DNA of 42,057 bases from Photobacterium profundum (lineage in GTDB: Bacteria; Pseudomonadota; Gammaproteobacteria; Enterobacterales; Vibrionaceae): NCBI RefSeq assembly GCF_003026285.1, contig NZ_PYOD01000027.1, positions 1 through 42,057 of the forward strand, written 5' to 3'. Positions 1 through 7,565 of this stretch are shown here, in pieces. The notes under the pieces are model-generated. The model was not told the origin of the DNA. It saw only the letters and a program-made list of their open reading frames with translations, and did not search any database. Made by a program: the position numbers and the translations under genes. The first letter of the stretch is position 1. The number at the start of each line of letters is the position of its first letter.

Positions 1-97
1 ATATAATTCCTGATTATTATGAAAGAGTAATTACACTATCATTAGGTTTTGTTACCTAAATCAAAAATCAGATAGATCTCCGCGATTAATTTAAACA

Positions 98-268
98 TTA
101 GCGAACTGCCTGTGTAACTGGCATGCCCAGCATCGTTAACTTATTCATTGCTCGGATTGCAGCATACACTTCACCCACTTGTGCATTATAATCTCTTAAT
201 GTCAGTGAGGAATTAATCAACGTTTTGTAACAGAACATCGCCGTTTCTAACAAAGCCTCGTTGAACCC
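98..268 (-). pseudogene. C-terminal remnant of an IS5/IS903-type transposase
   Basis: Read on the minus strand, this stretch stays open for about 57 codons and ends in TAA at 98-100. It contains the pieces LLETAMFCYKTLI, LRDYNAQVGE and AMNKLTMLGMP, which match what I know of the extreme C-terminus of IS903-group (IS5 family) transposases (ETAMYRxKxL ... LRDYNAQVGEA ... KALNKLTxLGMP). The DDE catalytic core and the rest of the transposase are absent. Upstream of about position 268 the similarity stops and a hairpin begins. No clear pair of terminal inverted repeats was found, so this is a decayed relic and not a mobile element. The family call rests on remembered motifs; the exact IS subgroup is uncertain. 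Confidence 0.72.
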
Positions 269-279
269 AAGAAAAAGAC

Positions 280-302
280 AACGGCTCGCAATGTGAGCCG
301 TT
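280..302. terminator. Hairpin with T-run, terminator-like
   Basis: AACGGCTC (280-287) pairs perfectly with GAGCCGTT (295-302) across a 7-nt loop. On the plus strand the stem runs into TTT, and on the minus strand it is followed by a pyrimidine stretch (GTCTTTTTCTT). It sits exactly where similarity to the transposase ends, so it probably belonged to the sequence interrupted by the IS relic. Confidence 0.55.
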
Positions 303-328
303 TTAATGATTAAGTGTCAAAAAGTAAC

Positions 329-357
329 AAAAAAGCCAGTTGAGAATACCAACTGAC
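329..357 (-). terminator. Rho-independent terminator of the GcvR-like gene
   Basis: On the minus strand GTCAGTTG pairs with CAACTGGC (one G-U pair) across a 7-nt loop, followed by six T. It is the first convincing terminator downstream of the GcvR-like gene that stops at 524, which implies a 3' untranslated region of about 170 nt. That region contains a further inverted repeat, ATCGAGT (419-425) with ACTCGAT (452-458). Confidence 0.65.
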
Positions 358-523
358 TTCATAAGAGCATCAACCTATTTTAGGACTAGATAAATTGTTG
401 TGGATTGGTGTTGTTTACATCGAGTACAGTGTTACATTCTGTTTTTTAGTCACTCGATATTAAGATCGAACAACCTACTCGCTTACACAGAAAGGCAATA
501 AGGCGCTTTAGCGTTACTCTTTA

Positions 524-1030
524 TTAATCAATAACTTCGACTCGCATATCACCTTCAACTTGCTGAACAGATTCGATTAATTGTTCTAAATTTGTTTGGT
601 TAGGAACATCAATTGAAAGTTCAGCAAAAAACAACGTTTTCCCTAAATCTGGCACCCCAATTCGATGGTTTTCAATTCGATCAATGTTAATGCCGATATC
701 ATGTAAAATATTGGTGATATCGTTAACAATGCCGGGACGGTCGCTTGATTCAACTTTTAATGTGATGTGCTCTGTTTTTACAAATACCTGTGGTTGATCA
801 CTTTTTACAATCTTGACGTAAAAGTCACTAAGCTTATTGAATTCAGACTCTAACTGTTCTGCAAAAGCGTCTGGAATTTCGATCTTGATAATACCCACTA
901 GCTGTTGGTCTAAACGGCTAATTTTACTTACTAGCCATTTCCCGCCAAATTCATGGGTTTTTGCTGCAAGTTGATTAATTAATTGTGGGTGATCTTTACC
1001 TGCAAGAGTAATTGTTAAATGAGAATTCAT
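524..1030 (-). CDS. GcvR-like ACT-domain regulator
   Basis: A 168-residue soluble protein made of two ACT domains, roughly residues 1-80 and 88-168. The first opens with LTITLAGKDHPQLINQLA and the second with ITLKVESSDRPGIVNDIT, the usual D-x-P-G/Q-L/I turn of ACT folds. This is the layout of GcvR, the glycine-sensing repressor partner of GcvA in E. coli (about 190 residues). The start at 1030 is preceded by a GAAGGGG ribosome-binding site; an upstream ATG would add 13 cysteine-rich residues without better support. It lies about 2.6 kb from the glycine cleavage genes, so a role in glycine-dependent regulation is plausible, but no GcvA homologue is in the window. Other two-ACT proteins with different ligands cannot be excluded. 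Confidence 0.8.
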   Translation of the reverse strand: MNSHLTITLAGKDHPQLINQLAAKTHEFGGKWLVSKISRLDQQLVGIIKIEIPDAFAEQLESEFNKLSDFYVKIVKSDQPQVFVKTEHITLKVESSDRPGIVNDITNILHDIGINIDRIENHRIGVPDLGKTLFFAELSIDVPNQTNLEQLIESVQQVEGDMRVEVID

Positions 1031-1206
1031 AAGTCGTCCCCTTCTATTGATACAACCGATACAACACACTTGTAACCTAAAGCTCTATTAATTAGATTAG
1101 CAAGCAAAAGGCTACCCTGCAGTGATTAAGTTCATACAAACTATTGATTCTTACGATTTAGTCTATATAAGTGTTCAGTTATCACGTTCACATCAAATGG
1201 TCAGTG

Positions 1207-2034
1207 TTACGTATCCAAAAATAGATCACGCATCAAATAATCAGAATTAGGATCATGCTTATATTGATCGAAATCTGTAAAGCCTCTTTCTTTAAGTAAG
1301 CCTTCATCAATCAATGTTTGACCACTCAATTGTAAACCTTCTGTCTTAATAATCTCTAACGCTGCCTCTGCCATAATACGAGGTGTTCTTGACTGTTTTA
1401 GTAGCTCTTTGCCAATCGCAAATTCAACCGCAGCAGTGGCTATTGATGTCTGCGGCCATAGTGTTGCAGCTGAAATGCCATCATCTCTTAACTCCTCGGC
1501 TAATCCCATTGTTAGCAATGTCATACCATATTTGGTGATTGTGTAGGGAATATAGGGTTTCAACCAATGCGAAGCGAGATTAATAGGAGGGGATAGTGTA
1601 ATAATATGAGGATTACGGCTTTTCTTTAAGTACGGTATCGCCGCTTTGGAACACACAAATGAGCCCCGAACATTAATAGAACTAATGAGATCGAAGCGCT
1701 TAGTGTCTGTATCTTGTAACCGTGTTAGTACTATTGCGCTGGCATTATTAATTAATACATCAATACTGCCAAAGGTTTCAAACGCCTGTTGCATTGCAAG
1801 GTTAACAGCGTCTTCATCGCGTACATCTAGCTTAATCGCTAACGCTTTGCCACCCGCCTCTTCGACTTCTTGAGCAACACTATGAATGGTGCCTGCTAAT
1901 TTAGGGTGTGGTTGATCAGACTTTGCAGCAATAACAATGTTAGCGCCTTGTTGAGCACAAATTAAAGCAATTTCACGACCAATTCCTCGGCTAGAGCCGG
2001 TAATAAAAACAGTAACACCTTTTAAAGCTGTCAT
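1207..2034 (-). CDS. Short-chain dehydrogenase/reductase (HSDL2-like)
   Basis: A 275-residue NAD(P)-dependent oxidoreductase of the classical SDR family. Visible motifs are the cofactor-binding TGSSRGIG (12-19), the NNAS structural motif (96-99), a catalytic serine near S148, and the YxxxK pair Y164/K168 in YTITK. The long insert after the glycine motif and the TLWP/IDEGLL region resemble the catalytic domain of hydroxysteroid-dehydrogenase-like protein 2 and its bacterial relatives; the SCP2 lipid-binding tail of HSDL2 is absent. The substrate is unknown. The start has an AAGGGA Shine-Dalgarno 8 nt upstream. It is transcribed towards the GcvR-like gene with 176 bp between them, and divergently from the GST-like gene. 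Confidence 0.85.
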   Translation of the reverse strand: MTALKGVTVFITGSSRGIGREIALICAQQGANIVIAAKSDQPHPKLAGTIHSVAQEVEEAGGKALAIKLDVRDEDAVNLAMQQAFETFGSIDVLINNASAIVLTRLQDTDTKRFDLISSINVRGSFVCSKAAIPYLKKSRNPHIITLSPPINLASHWLKPYIPYTITKYGMTLLTMGLAEELRDDGISAATLWPQTSIATAAVEFAIGKELLKQSRTPRIMAEAALEIIKTEGLQLSGQTLIDEGLLKERGFTDFDQYKHDPNSDYLMRDLFLDT

Positions 2035-2233
2035 CAGAACTATTCCCTTATTTAAGTGTGTTTGTGTTGAGTATTAATCCATATTGTTCATACAAACATG
2101 ACTGACTAAAATTATAGACGGAGATTTTCACATTATCTTTTTTTCTAGAGTATTTACTAAAATTCATTAACTGTTAATTATGTTAAGTCACGTTACTATA
2201 GCGATAGATTTTTTGCTGTATTCAGGAAAACAC

Positions 2234-2881
2234 ATGCCACAGCCTATACTGTATTCTTTTCGCCGCTGTCCTTACGCTATGCGTGCACGAATGGGATTAT
2301 TATTAGCAAAGCGCTCTGTTATGCTGCGTGAAATAATATTAAAAAATAAACCTGCCGACATGCTTGCTGCATCAGAAAAAGGGACTGTACCCGTTTTGAT
2401 TTTGAATGATGGGTCGGTGATAGATGAAAGCCTAGATATTATGAAATGGGCACTTCAACAAAATGACCCAGAAAATTTACTTAGTATCGACAATCCATCC
2501 ATTCAATCTGATATTGACGCATTAATTGCGACTTGTGATAGCGAATTCAAAGGCTGGTTAGACAAATACAAATATGCTGACCGTCACCCTGACTTTCCAG
2601 AAGAGTACTACCGCCAACAAGGTATGCATTTTTTAAATGTACTCGAAGAGCGATTGAGTACTTCCAATTATTTAATGGGAACAGCGCCCACCCTAGCGGA
2701 CTATGCGATTTTCCCCTTTATTCGTCAATTCGCACATGTTGATCGGCAATGGTTTGAGCAATCATCTTATCCGAAGATTCAAGACTGGTTAGCGAAACAC
2801 TTAGAGAGCGATGTGTTTTCGAAAGTAATGGCAAAATACCCTCTTTGGCTTGATAATAATGAGTCTTTTCTTTTTGAGTAA
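2234..2881 (+). CDS. Glutathione S-transferase-like protein
   Basis: A 215-residue protein with a thioredoxin-fold N-terminal domain (about 1-80) and an all-helical C-terminal domain (about 90-210), the GST layout. The N-terminus carries RRCPYAMRAR, with Cys12 as the likely catalytic residue, followed by the cis-proline loop TVPVL and the glutathione-binding DES (VIDESLDIMKWAL). The Cys-type active site is closer to GrxB/omega or beta GSTs than to Tyr/Ser types. I chose ATG 2234 because AGGAAA lies 5 nt upstream; an upstream in-frame start at 2180 would add an unlikely hydrophobic extension. The next gene begins 15 bp downstream, suggesting cotranscription. Substrate unknown. Confidence 0.85.
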   Translation: MPQPILYSFRRCPYAMRARMGLLLAKRSVMLREIILKNKPADMLAASEKGTVPVLILNDGSVIDESLDIMKWALQQNDPENLLSIDNPSIQSDIDALIATCDSEFKGWLDKYKYADRHPDFPEEYYRQQGMHFLNVLEERLSTSNYLMGTAPTLADYAIFPFIRQFAHVDRQWFEQSSYPKIQDWLAKHLESDVFSKVMAKYPLWLDNNESFLFE

Positions 2882-2896
2882 ATTTTAAAGGATTAT

Positions 2897-3175
2897 ATGA
2901 TGAGTAGTCACACCCAAACACTGTGGCAGCGGTTTTCAAGCTCATGTCTCGAAGTCATGGATTTTCAGCAACGCGTGTGGATTGTCAGCATAGGTGAAGG
3001 CTTAAGTTGTGACACTTTCGTCGTCGATGAAGACAGTTTCACCGAGCCACTACAATGGATGAAAAGAAAACACTACACAAATACCATGCTTGTACAAGTT
3101 TCTAATATGAAGCGCTCACAAGCGAAGGGCTTTAATTTGGAAGGCATACCACACCGCTTAATACGAGTAAGATAA
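2897..3175 (+). CDS. Small conserved-looking protein, function unknown
   Basis: A 92-residue protein I do not recognise. It has no signal peptide or membrane segment, one aromatic-rich region (DFQQRVWIVSIGEG), and a basic C-terminus (KRSQAKGFNLEGIPHRLIRVR), so a small soluble, perhaps nucleic-acid- or protein-binding polypeptide is possible but unproven. AAAGGA stands 5 nt before the first of two consecutive ATG codons (2897 and 2900), and the gene starts 15 bp after the GST-like stop. The close spacing and good ribosome-binding site argue that it is a real gene, translated in an operon with the GST-like protein. Confidence 0.7.
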   Translation: MMSSHTQTLWQRFSSSCLEVMDFQQRVWIVSIGEGLSCDTFVVDEDSFTEPLQWMKRKHYTNTMLVQVSNMKRSQAKGFNLEGIPHRLIRVR

Positions 3176-3233
3176 TTACACTATTTCTTCATCTTTGTTC
3201 AGAGTTGATTCATAAAACGTCAGATATATTTGA

Positions 3234-3443
3234 GTGATAAAAAAAACAATGTTTATTACTACTGACAGTGAGCCAACAATGATGAATAAATTGAACCCTA
3301 AAGAACAAGAAGTCGTACTTGCTACCCTTAATGAGTGCTATCGCAGACTAAAAGCGGCAAAAATGACAGCACGTGAGATTTCACAAGACGGATTTAACCT
3401 AATGTTCAAATCTGTTTACCAGACAATGGTAAAAAGCCATTAA
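3234..3443 (+). CDS. Small helical protein, function unknown
   Basis: A 69-residue open frame (GTG start) or about 64 residues from ATG 3249; an ATG pair at 3279 would leave about 54. No start has a strong Shine-Dalgarno sequence, so the 5' end is uncertain. The part from MMNKLNPKEQE onward is charged and amphipathic (VLATLNECYRRLKAAKMTAREI), typical of a short helical protein, and no membrane or export signal is seen. It follows the 92-residue gene by 58 bp and is closed by a terminator at 3549-3577. I know no function for it. Confidence 0.55.
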   Translation: MIKKTMFITTDSEPTMMNKLNPKEQEVVLATLNECYRRLKAAKMTAREISQDGFNLMFKSVYQTMVKSH

Positions 3444-3548
3444 CCAACATAGACGTTGGTTTACGCTGTTATCGTTTACATGCCACACATATTTACATTG
3501 TTTATATGGAGCCTGTTTCAGGTTGATAATCCGCATAAATTTGGCATG

Positions 3549-3577
3549 AAAAAAGGAGCTAAAATCGCTCCTTTTTT
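3549..3577. terminator. Bidirectional terminator between the small ORF and gcvT
   Basis: AAAAGGAGC (3551-3559) pairs with GCTCCTTTT (3567-3575) across a 7-nt loop, with A and T tracts on both sides. It lies between convergent genes and can end transcription from both directions. Confidence 0.8.
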
Positions 3578-3667
3578 AATTAATCATCTCACTAGCACTT
3601 TCTGTTCTTCATAAGCACATAATCAAGAACCCCACTACCCTAGTCGCAAGATAGTGGGTTATGCTAA

Positions 3668-4786
3668 TTAACCGCGGTAGTAACGCTGTGGTACGAACGG
3701 CATTTTTTCAACAGTCATCGGTAGTTTCTTACCACGAACTTCTGCAAATAGCTCTGTACCAATCACTGCAAGACCCGTCTGAACATAAGCCATTGCAACG
3801 GGCATGCCTTTAGAAGGGCCAAACGTGCCACTTGTTACGATACCAACTTCATTATCGTTAACATCAAATAGCTTGCTACCTTCGCGAACAGGTGCTTTTG
3901 AATGACCAAGAAGACCTACACGCTTGCGAGCCACATCTTTGGTTTTGATCTGCTCTAGAATAAGATCTGCACCTGGGAAACCACCCGCACGCTCACCATC
4001 TGCACGGCGGCACTTACTGATACCCCAAAGTAGACTTGCTTCTACTGGTGTTGTTGTTGGGTCAAGATCGTGTCCGTACAAGCACAGACCACATTCAAGG
4101 CGTAGTGAATCACGAGCACCAAGACCAATCCACTCGACTTCTGCATATGCTAATAGCTCACGTGCAAATGCATCAGCTGTATCTGCTGGTACAGAGATTT
4201 CGTATCCGTCTTCACCAGTGTAGCCAGAACGACTTACGTAACATTCAACGCCACACAATTCTAGTTTCATTGCGTCCATGAATACCATGTCGCTCACTGC
4301 AGGGTTCAAACGTGCCAATACTTCAGCCGCTTTTGGCCCTTGAAGTGCAAGTAGAGCGCGATCGTCAATCACTTCCATTGTTACATCTTCAGGCAGATTC
4401 GCGTGAATGTGTGCAATATCTTGATCTTTACATGCTGCGTTAACAACAACGAATAGATGATCACCAAAGTTCGTCACCATTAAATCATCGCTGATACCGC
4501 CTTCTTCATTCGTGAAGAAAGCATAACGCTGCTTGCCTGAAGGCAAATCGATAATATCGACAGGTACCAATGCTTCAATTGCTTTCGCTGCATTTGCCCC
4601 ATGCAGACGTAGTTGCCCCATATGAGAAACATCAAATAATCCGGCTGCATCGCGGCAATGCAAGTGTTCTTTACGTACACCTAATGCGTACTGAACAGGC
4701 ATATCATAGCCAGCGAATGGAACCATTTTTGCGCCCATTTCAACATGTAGCGCATGAAGAGGGGTAACCAGAAGTTCGTGAGACAT
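3668..4786 (-). CDS. gcvT: Aminomethyltransferase (glycine cleavage T protein)
   Basis: A 372-residue cytoplasmic enzyme that transfers the methylene group from aminomethyl-lipoyl GcvH to tetrahydrofolate, releasing ammonia. Characteristic GcvT segments are present: MVPFAGYDMPVQY near the N-terminus, DAAGLFDVSHMGQ, the folate-site aspartate region, SRSGYTGEDGYEI (about 200-212), and the C-terminal beta-barrel with KAPVREG and GIVTSGTFGPSKG. Length is close to the 364-residue E. coli protein. GGAGT (4796-4800) precedes the ATG, and a 7-bp hairpin sits just upstream of it (4804-4822). It lies 75 bp downstream of the symporter on the same strand, so both may share an mRNA, while glyA-gcvH-gcvP are on the opposite strand. 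Confidence 0.97.
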   Translation of the reverse strand: MSHELLVTPLHALHVEMGAKMVPFAGYDMPVQYALGVRKEHLHCRDAAGLFDVSHMGQLRLHGANAAKAIEALVPVDIIDLPSGKQRYAFFTNEEGGISDDLMVTNFGDHLFVVVNAACKDQDIAHIHANLPEDVTMEVIDDRALLALQGPKAAEVLARLNPAVSDMVFMDAMKLELCGVECYVSRSGYTGEDGYEISVPADTADAFARELLAYAEVEWIGLGARDSLRLECGLCLYGHDLDPTTTPVEASLLWGISKCRRADGERAGGFPGADLILEQIKTKDVARKRVGLLGHSKAPVREGSKLFDVNDNEVGIVTSGTFGPSKGMPVAMAYVQTGLAVIGTELFAEVRGKKLPMTVEKMPFVPQRYYRG

Positions 4787-4803
4787 ACGTTTAATACTCC
4801 ATA

Positions 4804-4822
4804 GACCGCATACCCTGCGGTC
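4804..4822 (-). promoter_or_regulatory. Hairpin directly upstream of the gcvT ribosome-binding site
   Basis: GACCGCA (4804-4810) and TGCGGTC (4816-4822) form a perfect 7-bp stem with a 5-nt loop. On the mRNA it ends 3 nt before the gcvT Shine-Dalgarno GGAGT. It could stabilise the 5' end or affect translation of gcvT, but no U-run follows, so it is not a terminator. Confidence 0.5.
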
Positions 4823-4861
4823 AATTAATCCATACTAGTTGGTAATAAAACCATTCCAACC

Positions 4862-6241
4862 TTATGATTCACCTGCTTGTTCATCGCCTTTTTGCTGATT
4901 AGAAAAATATTCTTTTGTCAGCTTAAAGACCACAGGACTTAGCAACATCAGAGCAATTAGGTTAGGAATTGCCATCATTGCGTTTAATGTATCTGCGAGT
5001 AACCAAATGAACTCTAAAGAGCTGGTTGCACCAATAGGCACCGCCAAAATCCATAGCACTCGAAATGGAACTACCGCTTTCACACCCAAAAGATACTGAA
5101 CACACTTTTCGCTATAGAAGCTCCAGCCTAAAATTGTGGTGAAAGCAAAAACTGATAGAGCAATCGCGACAAGATAATTACCAATACCGGGTAATGCTGA
5201 AGCAAAAGCGGCGGAAGTCAGTGCAGCCCCTGTTGCGCCAGATGTCCACTCACCTGATACAACTATGGCTAAACCAGTAATGGTACAAACCACTAAGGTA
5301 TCAATAAAGGTACCCAACATCGCGACTAGGCCTTGTGATACTGGGTTCTTTGTTTGAGCAGCCGCATGCGCAATAGGTGCACTACCTAAACCGGCTTCAT
5401 TCGAGAACACACCACGTGCGACACCGAAACGAATTGCAGCCCACACAGCCGCACCAGCAAACCCACCTTCAGCAGCAACTGGGGTGAATGCACTTTCAAA
5501 AATCAATGCAACGGCTGCCGGTATTTCTGTCGCATTGGTCATCAATACGACTAAGCCAGCTGCAATATAAAAAACAGCCATCAGTGGTACTAACTTTCCT
5601 GCGACATCAGCAATACGCTTTATGCCACCCATCAATACCAAGCCAACCAGTACCATCATTACCAAGCCTGAAATCATTGGTGAGACACCAAAACTTGATT
5701 CAACAGCACTTGCAACGGAATTCGATTGCACTGTATTACCAATACCAAAACCGGCAATAGAGCCAAAAATAGCAAACGCAGTGCCCAACCAAGACCACTT
5801 ACTGCTTAAACCATTTTTGATGTAATACATTGGGCCACCAACATGGTTCCCATTTGCATCTGTTTCACGGTATTTCACCGCACAAACAGCTTCTGCATAT
5901 TTAGTTGCCATTCCGACTAGCGCGGTACACCACATCCAAAACAATGCACCCGGGCCACCTAAGAAGATAGCCGTTGCTACCCCTGCAATGTTACCTGTAC
6001 CGATGGTGGCTGAAAGGGATGTCATTAACGCGTTGAACGGGCTTATCTCACCTTTTACATTTTCTTCTTTTTCAGGAATTCGCCCAGTCCATAACAATTT
6101 AAAGCCAGTACCTAGCTTTAAAATTGGCATTAATTTCAGGCCAAATGTTAAAAATAATCCTACACCAAGAATCATCACTAGCATGGGAACACCCCACACC
6201 ACACCATTTATTGCAGATATCAAGTTCGTTAAAGCTTCCAT
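4862..6241 (-). CDS. Sodium:alanine/glycine symporter (AGCS family)
   Basis: A 459-residue inner-membrane protein of the alanine or glycine:cation symporter family (AgcS/DagA/AlsT type). It has about 10-11 hydrophobic segments and the family signatures GTGNIAGVATAIFLGGPGA and NEAGLGSAPIAHAAAQT. It would import glycine or alanine with Na+. I place the start at ATG 6241, with GAGGATAG about 8 nt upstream; a GTG at 6268 would add nine residues. The position between gcvT and the XRE-cupin regulator strongly suggests glycine as substrate. In other Vibrionaceae such symporters are often preceded by a glycine riboswitch, but I see none here. Confidence 0.93.
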   Translation of the reverse strand: MEALTNLISAINGVVWGVPMLVMILGVGLFLTFGLKLMPILKLGTGFKLLWTGRIPEKEENVKGEISPFNALMTSLSATIGTGNIAGVATAIFLGGPGALFWMWCTALVGMATKYAEAVCAVKYRETDANGNHVGGPMYYIKNGLSSKWSWLGTAFAIFGSIAGFGIGNTVQSNSVASAVESSFGVSPMISGLVMMVLVGLVLMGGIKRIADVAGKLVPLMAVFYIAAGLVVLMTNATEIPAAVALIFESAFTPVAAEGGFAGAAVWAAIRFGVARGVFSNEAGLGSAPIAHAAAQTKNPVSQGLVAMLGTFIDTLVVCTITGLAIVVSGEWTSGATGAALTSAAFASALPGIGNYLVAIALSVFAFTTILGWSFYSEKCVQYLLGVKAVVPFRVLWILAVPIGATSSLEFIWLLADTLNAMMAIPNLIALMLLSPVVFKLTKEYFSNQQKGDEQAGES

Positions 6242-6589
6242 GGGGAACACTATCCTCGCTATTATCACTATCTCTGCAAAAACATAGTCGGCTTTGTTTT
6301 AAACAACAACTACCAATGCTGATTGTTATGTTTTTGTTAATGAGTTTCCTATAATAGACAAAGTTTAGTTTAGTTCAACCCGTACTCACCCACAGAAATT
6401 CAGATTTCTTTCCGAATCTGTCGATGATGTCTAGATAACCAAGCACTAACACACTTGTGATATGTTGCTTGATTCCCTTAAAAAACCTTAAATGTTAAAC
6501 ACTTGTCAATAATGACAAATAACTGACAAACCTATCATCAAGCTTAAAAAACAAATGTTAAAAAGAAGATCTTCATCACACACATTGGG
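6242..6589. other. Intergenic region upstream of the symporter
   Basis: About 350 bp between the regulator stop and the symporter start, both on the minus strand. It must hold the symporter promoter if the gene is not read through from the regulator. It contains an imperfect CAGATT/AATCTG inverted repeat (6401-6420) and a degenerate copy of the GTTTCC palindrome (6344-6359). Neither strand shows the CACCGAAG-type core expected of a glycine riboswitch. Confidence 0.5.
6344..6359. promoter_or_regulatory. Degenerate copy of the candidate XRE-cupin operator
   Basis: GTTTCCTATAATAGAC matches the perfect palindrome at 7325-7340 at 12 of 16 positions. The left half-site is intact and the right half is degenerate. 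It lies about 100 bp upstream of the symporter start. Confidence 0.3.
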
Positions 6590-7216
6590 CTAAGAGGCTG
6601 TAACCCAAAGGATAAGTGCATCATCTTCACTTAAGGAAACAAGCATATGCCCCATGTTTGCGTCGTAATATACGGAGTCTCCTTCGCTTAACACGACGGG
6701 TTCATAAAACTCAGAATAGAAGGTTATCTGCCCTGACAACACCAATAAAAACTCTTCACCATCATGCCGAATCCAATCAGAGTAATCTTCAAAAAAGCGG
6801 GCACGAACACGAGACTTAAACGGCATCATTTTCTTATGCGTTAACTGTGTTGCTAATAGCTCATGCTCATAAGTTGAAGTGGGATGTGGCTGCCCCTCGC
6901 CAGTACGTGTTATATCACGGCGACCTGTTGCTTTTATCTGCTTCGGTGGTGCAAAAAGTTGAGGTATATCAACACTTAAACCATTCGCTAACTTTTGCAT
7001 CGCTTGAAATGTTGGCGATATTTGTTCGTTTTCAATCTTAGAAAGCGTTGAACGAGCAAGACCAGTTCTTTTACTCGCTTCTTCAAGTGTTAAACCATGT
7101 GCCATGCGAATTTCTTTTAAGCGTTTACCGAGCTTTAGCGGCTTAATTTTTTCACTTTCTAATTCTTTCGCAACGCTCATTGATGGGTAAATATCTTGTT
7201 CGTTTTTATCGGTCAT
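6590..7216 (-). CDS. XRE-cupin transcriptional regulator
   Basis: A 208-residue DNA-binding regulator. The N-terminal half carries an XRE/HTH_3 helix-turn-helix (about 29-84: LGKRLKEIRMAHGLTLEEAS, then RTGLARSTLSKIENEQISPT). The C-terminal half is a cupin-2 domain (about 130-208) ending in EFYEPVVLSEGDSVYYDANMG. Such proteins usually sense a small amino acid, polyamine or related metabolite through the cupin. GGAGG lies 6 nt before ATG 7216; a longer frame to 7312 adds 32 residues without a ribosome-binding site. Being divergent from glyA and upstream of the symporter, it is the obvious local regulator of the glycine genes, and the palindrome at 7325-7340 may be its operator. An equivalent regulator lies beside glyA and gcvT on V. 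cholerae chromosome 2, as far as I recall. Confidence 0.9.
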   Translation of the reverse strand: MTDKNEQDIYPSMSVAKELESEKIKPLKLGKRLKEIRMAHGLTLEEASKRTGLARSTLSKIENEQISPTFQAMQKLANGLSVDIPQLFAPPKQIKATGRRDITRTGEGQPHPTSTYEHELLATQLTHKKMMPFKSRVRARFFEDYSDWIRHDGEEFLLVLSGQITFYSEFYEPVVLSEGDSVYYDANMGHMLVSLSEDDALILWVTAS

Positions 7217-7324
7217 TACGGCCCTCCTTGCCCAATACTGTATCTTCATTCTGGCATAGCTTGCCCGAAACTTAAAAGTTATCGCAAATAAAAAACATGA
7301 CCCATGCATCATATTTGAAACAAA

Positions 7325-7340
7325 GTTTCCTTTAGGAAAC
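7325..7340. promoter_or_regulatory. Perfect palindrome, candidate operator of the XRE-cupin regulator
   Basis: GTTTCCTTTAGGAAAC is a 6-bp perfect inverted repeat around a 4-bp AT core. It sits about 110 bp upstream of the regulator start. Its length and symmetry suit XRE-cupin dimers, whose operators often have this short AT-centred form. Binding is inferred. Confidence 0.5.
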
Positions 7341-7549
7341 CTGGAAAATGTAAAACTGAAACTGCTCCTTAATCAAGGGAAAACTCATCATTTACAACGC
7401 CGATATTATTTCAATTTAATGTATTTAGAAATATCCCTCATCCCTTTCTGTTAAAGGGGTTATCACAAATTAAAACAAACTATCAACGCCTCGCTGTAAA
7501 CTGAAATTGACTAACTATTTGGTCTTATCATAGGAATTCACATGACAGG

Positions 7550-7565
7550 GCGCAATCGTTTGCGT
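7550..7565. promoter_or_regulatory. PurR box-like operator upstream of glyA
   Basis: GCGCAATCGTTTGCGT differs from the PurR consensus ACGCAAACGTTTGCGT at two positions. glyA and the gcv operon are known PurR targets in E. coli, because they supply one-carbon units and glycine for purine synthesis. The site lies 224 bp before the glyA start. Confidence 0.7.

Noticed and set aside
3442..3461. AACCAAC/GTTGGTT hairpin just after the 69-codon ORF
   Set aside because: No T-run follows, and the convincing terminator is at 3549-3577.
7217..7312. N-terminal extension of the XRE-cupin regulator
   Set aside because: No ribosome-binding site; the ATG at 7216 has a GGAGG, and the extension looks non-coding.
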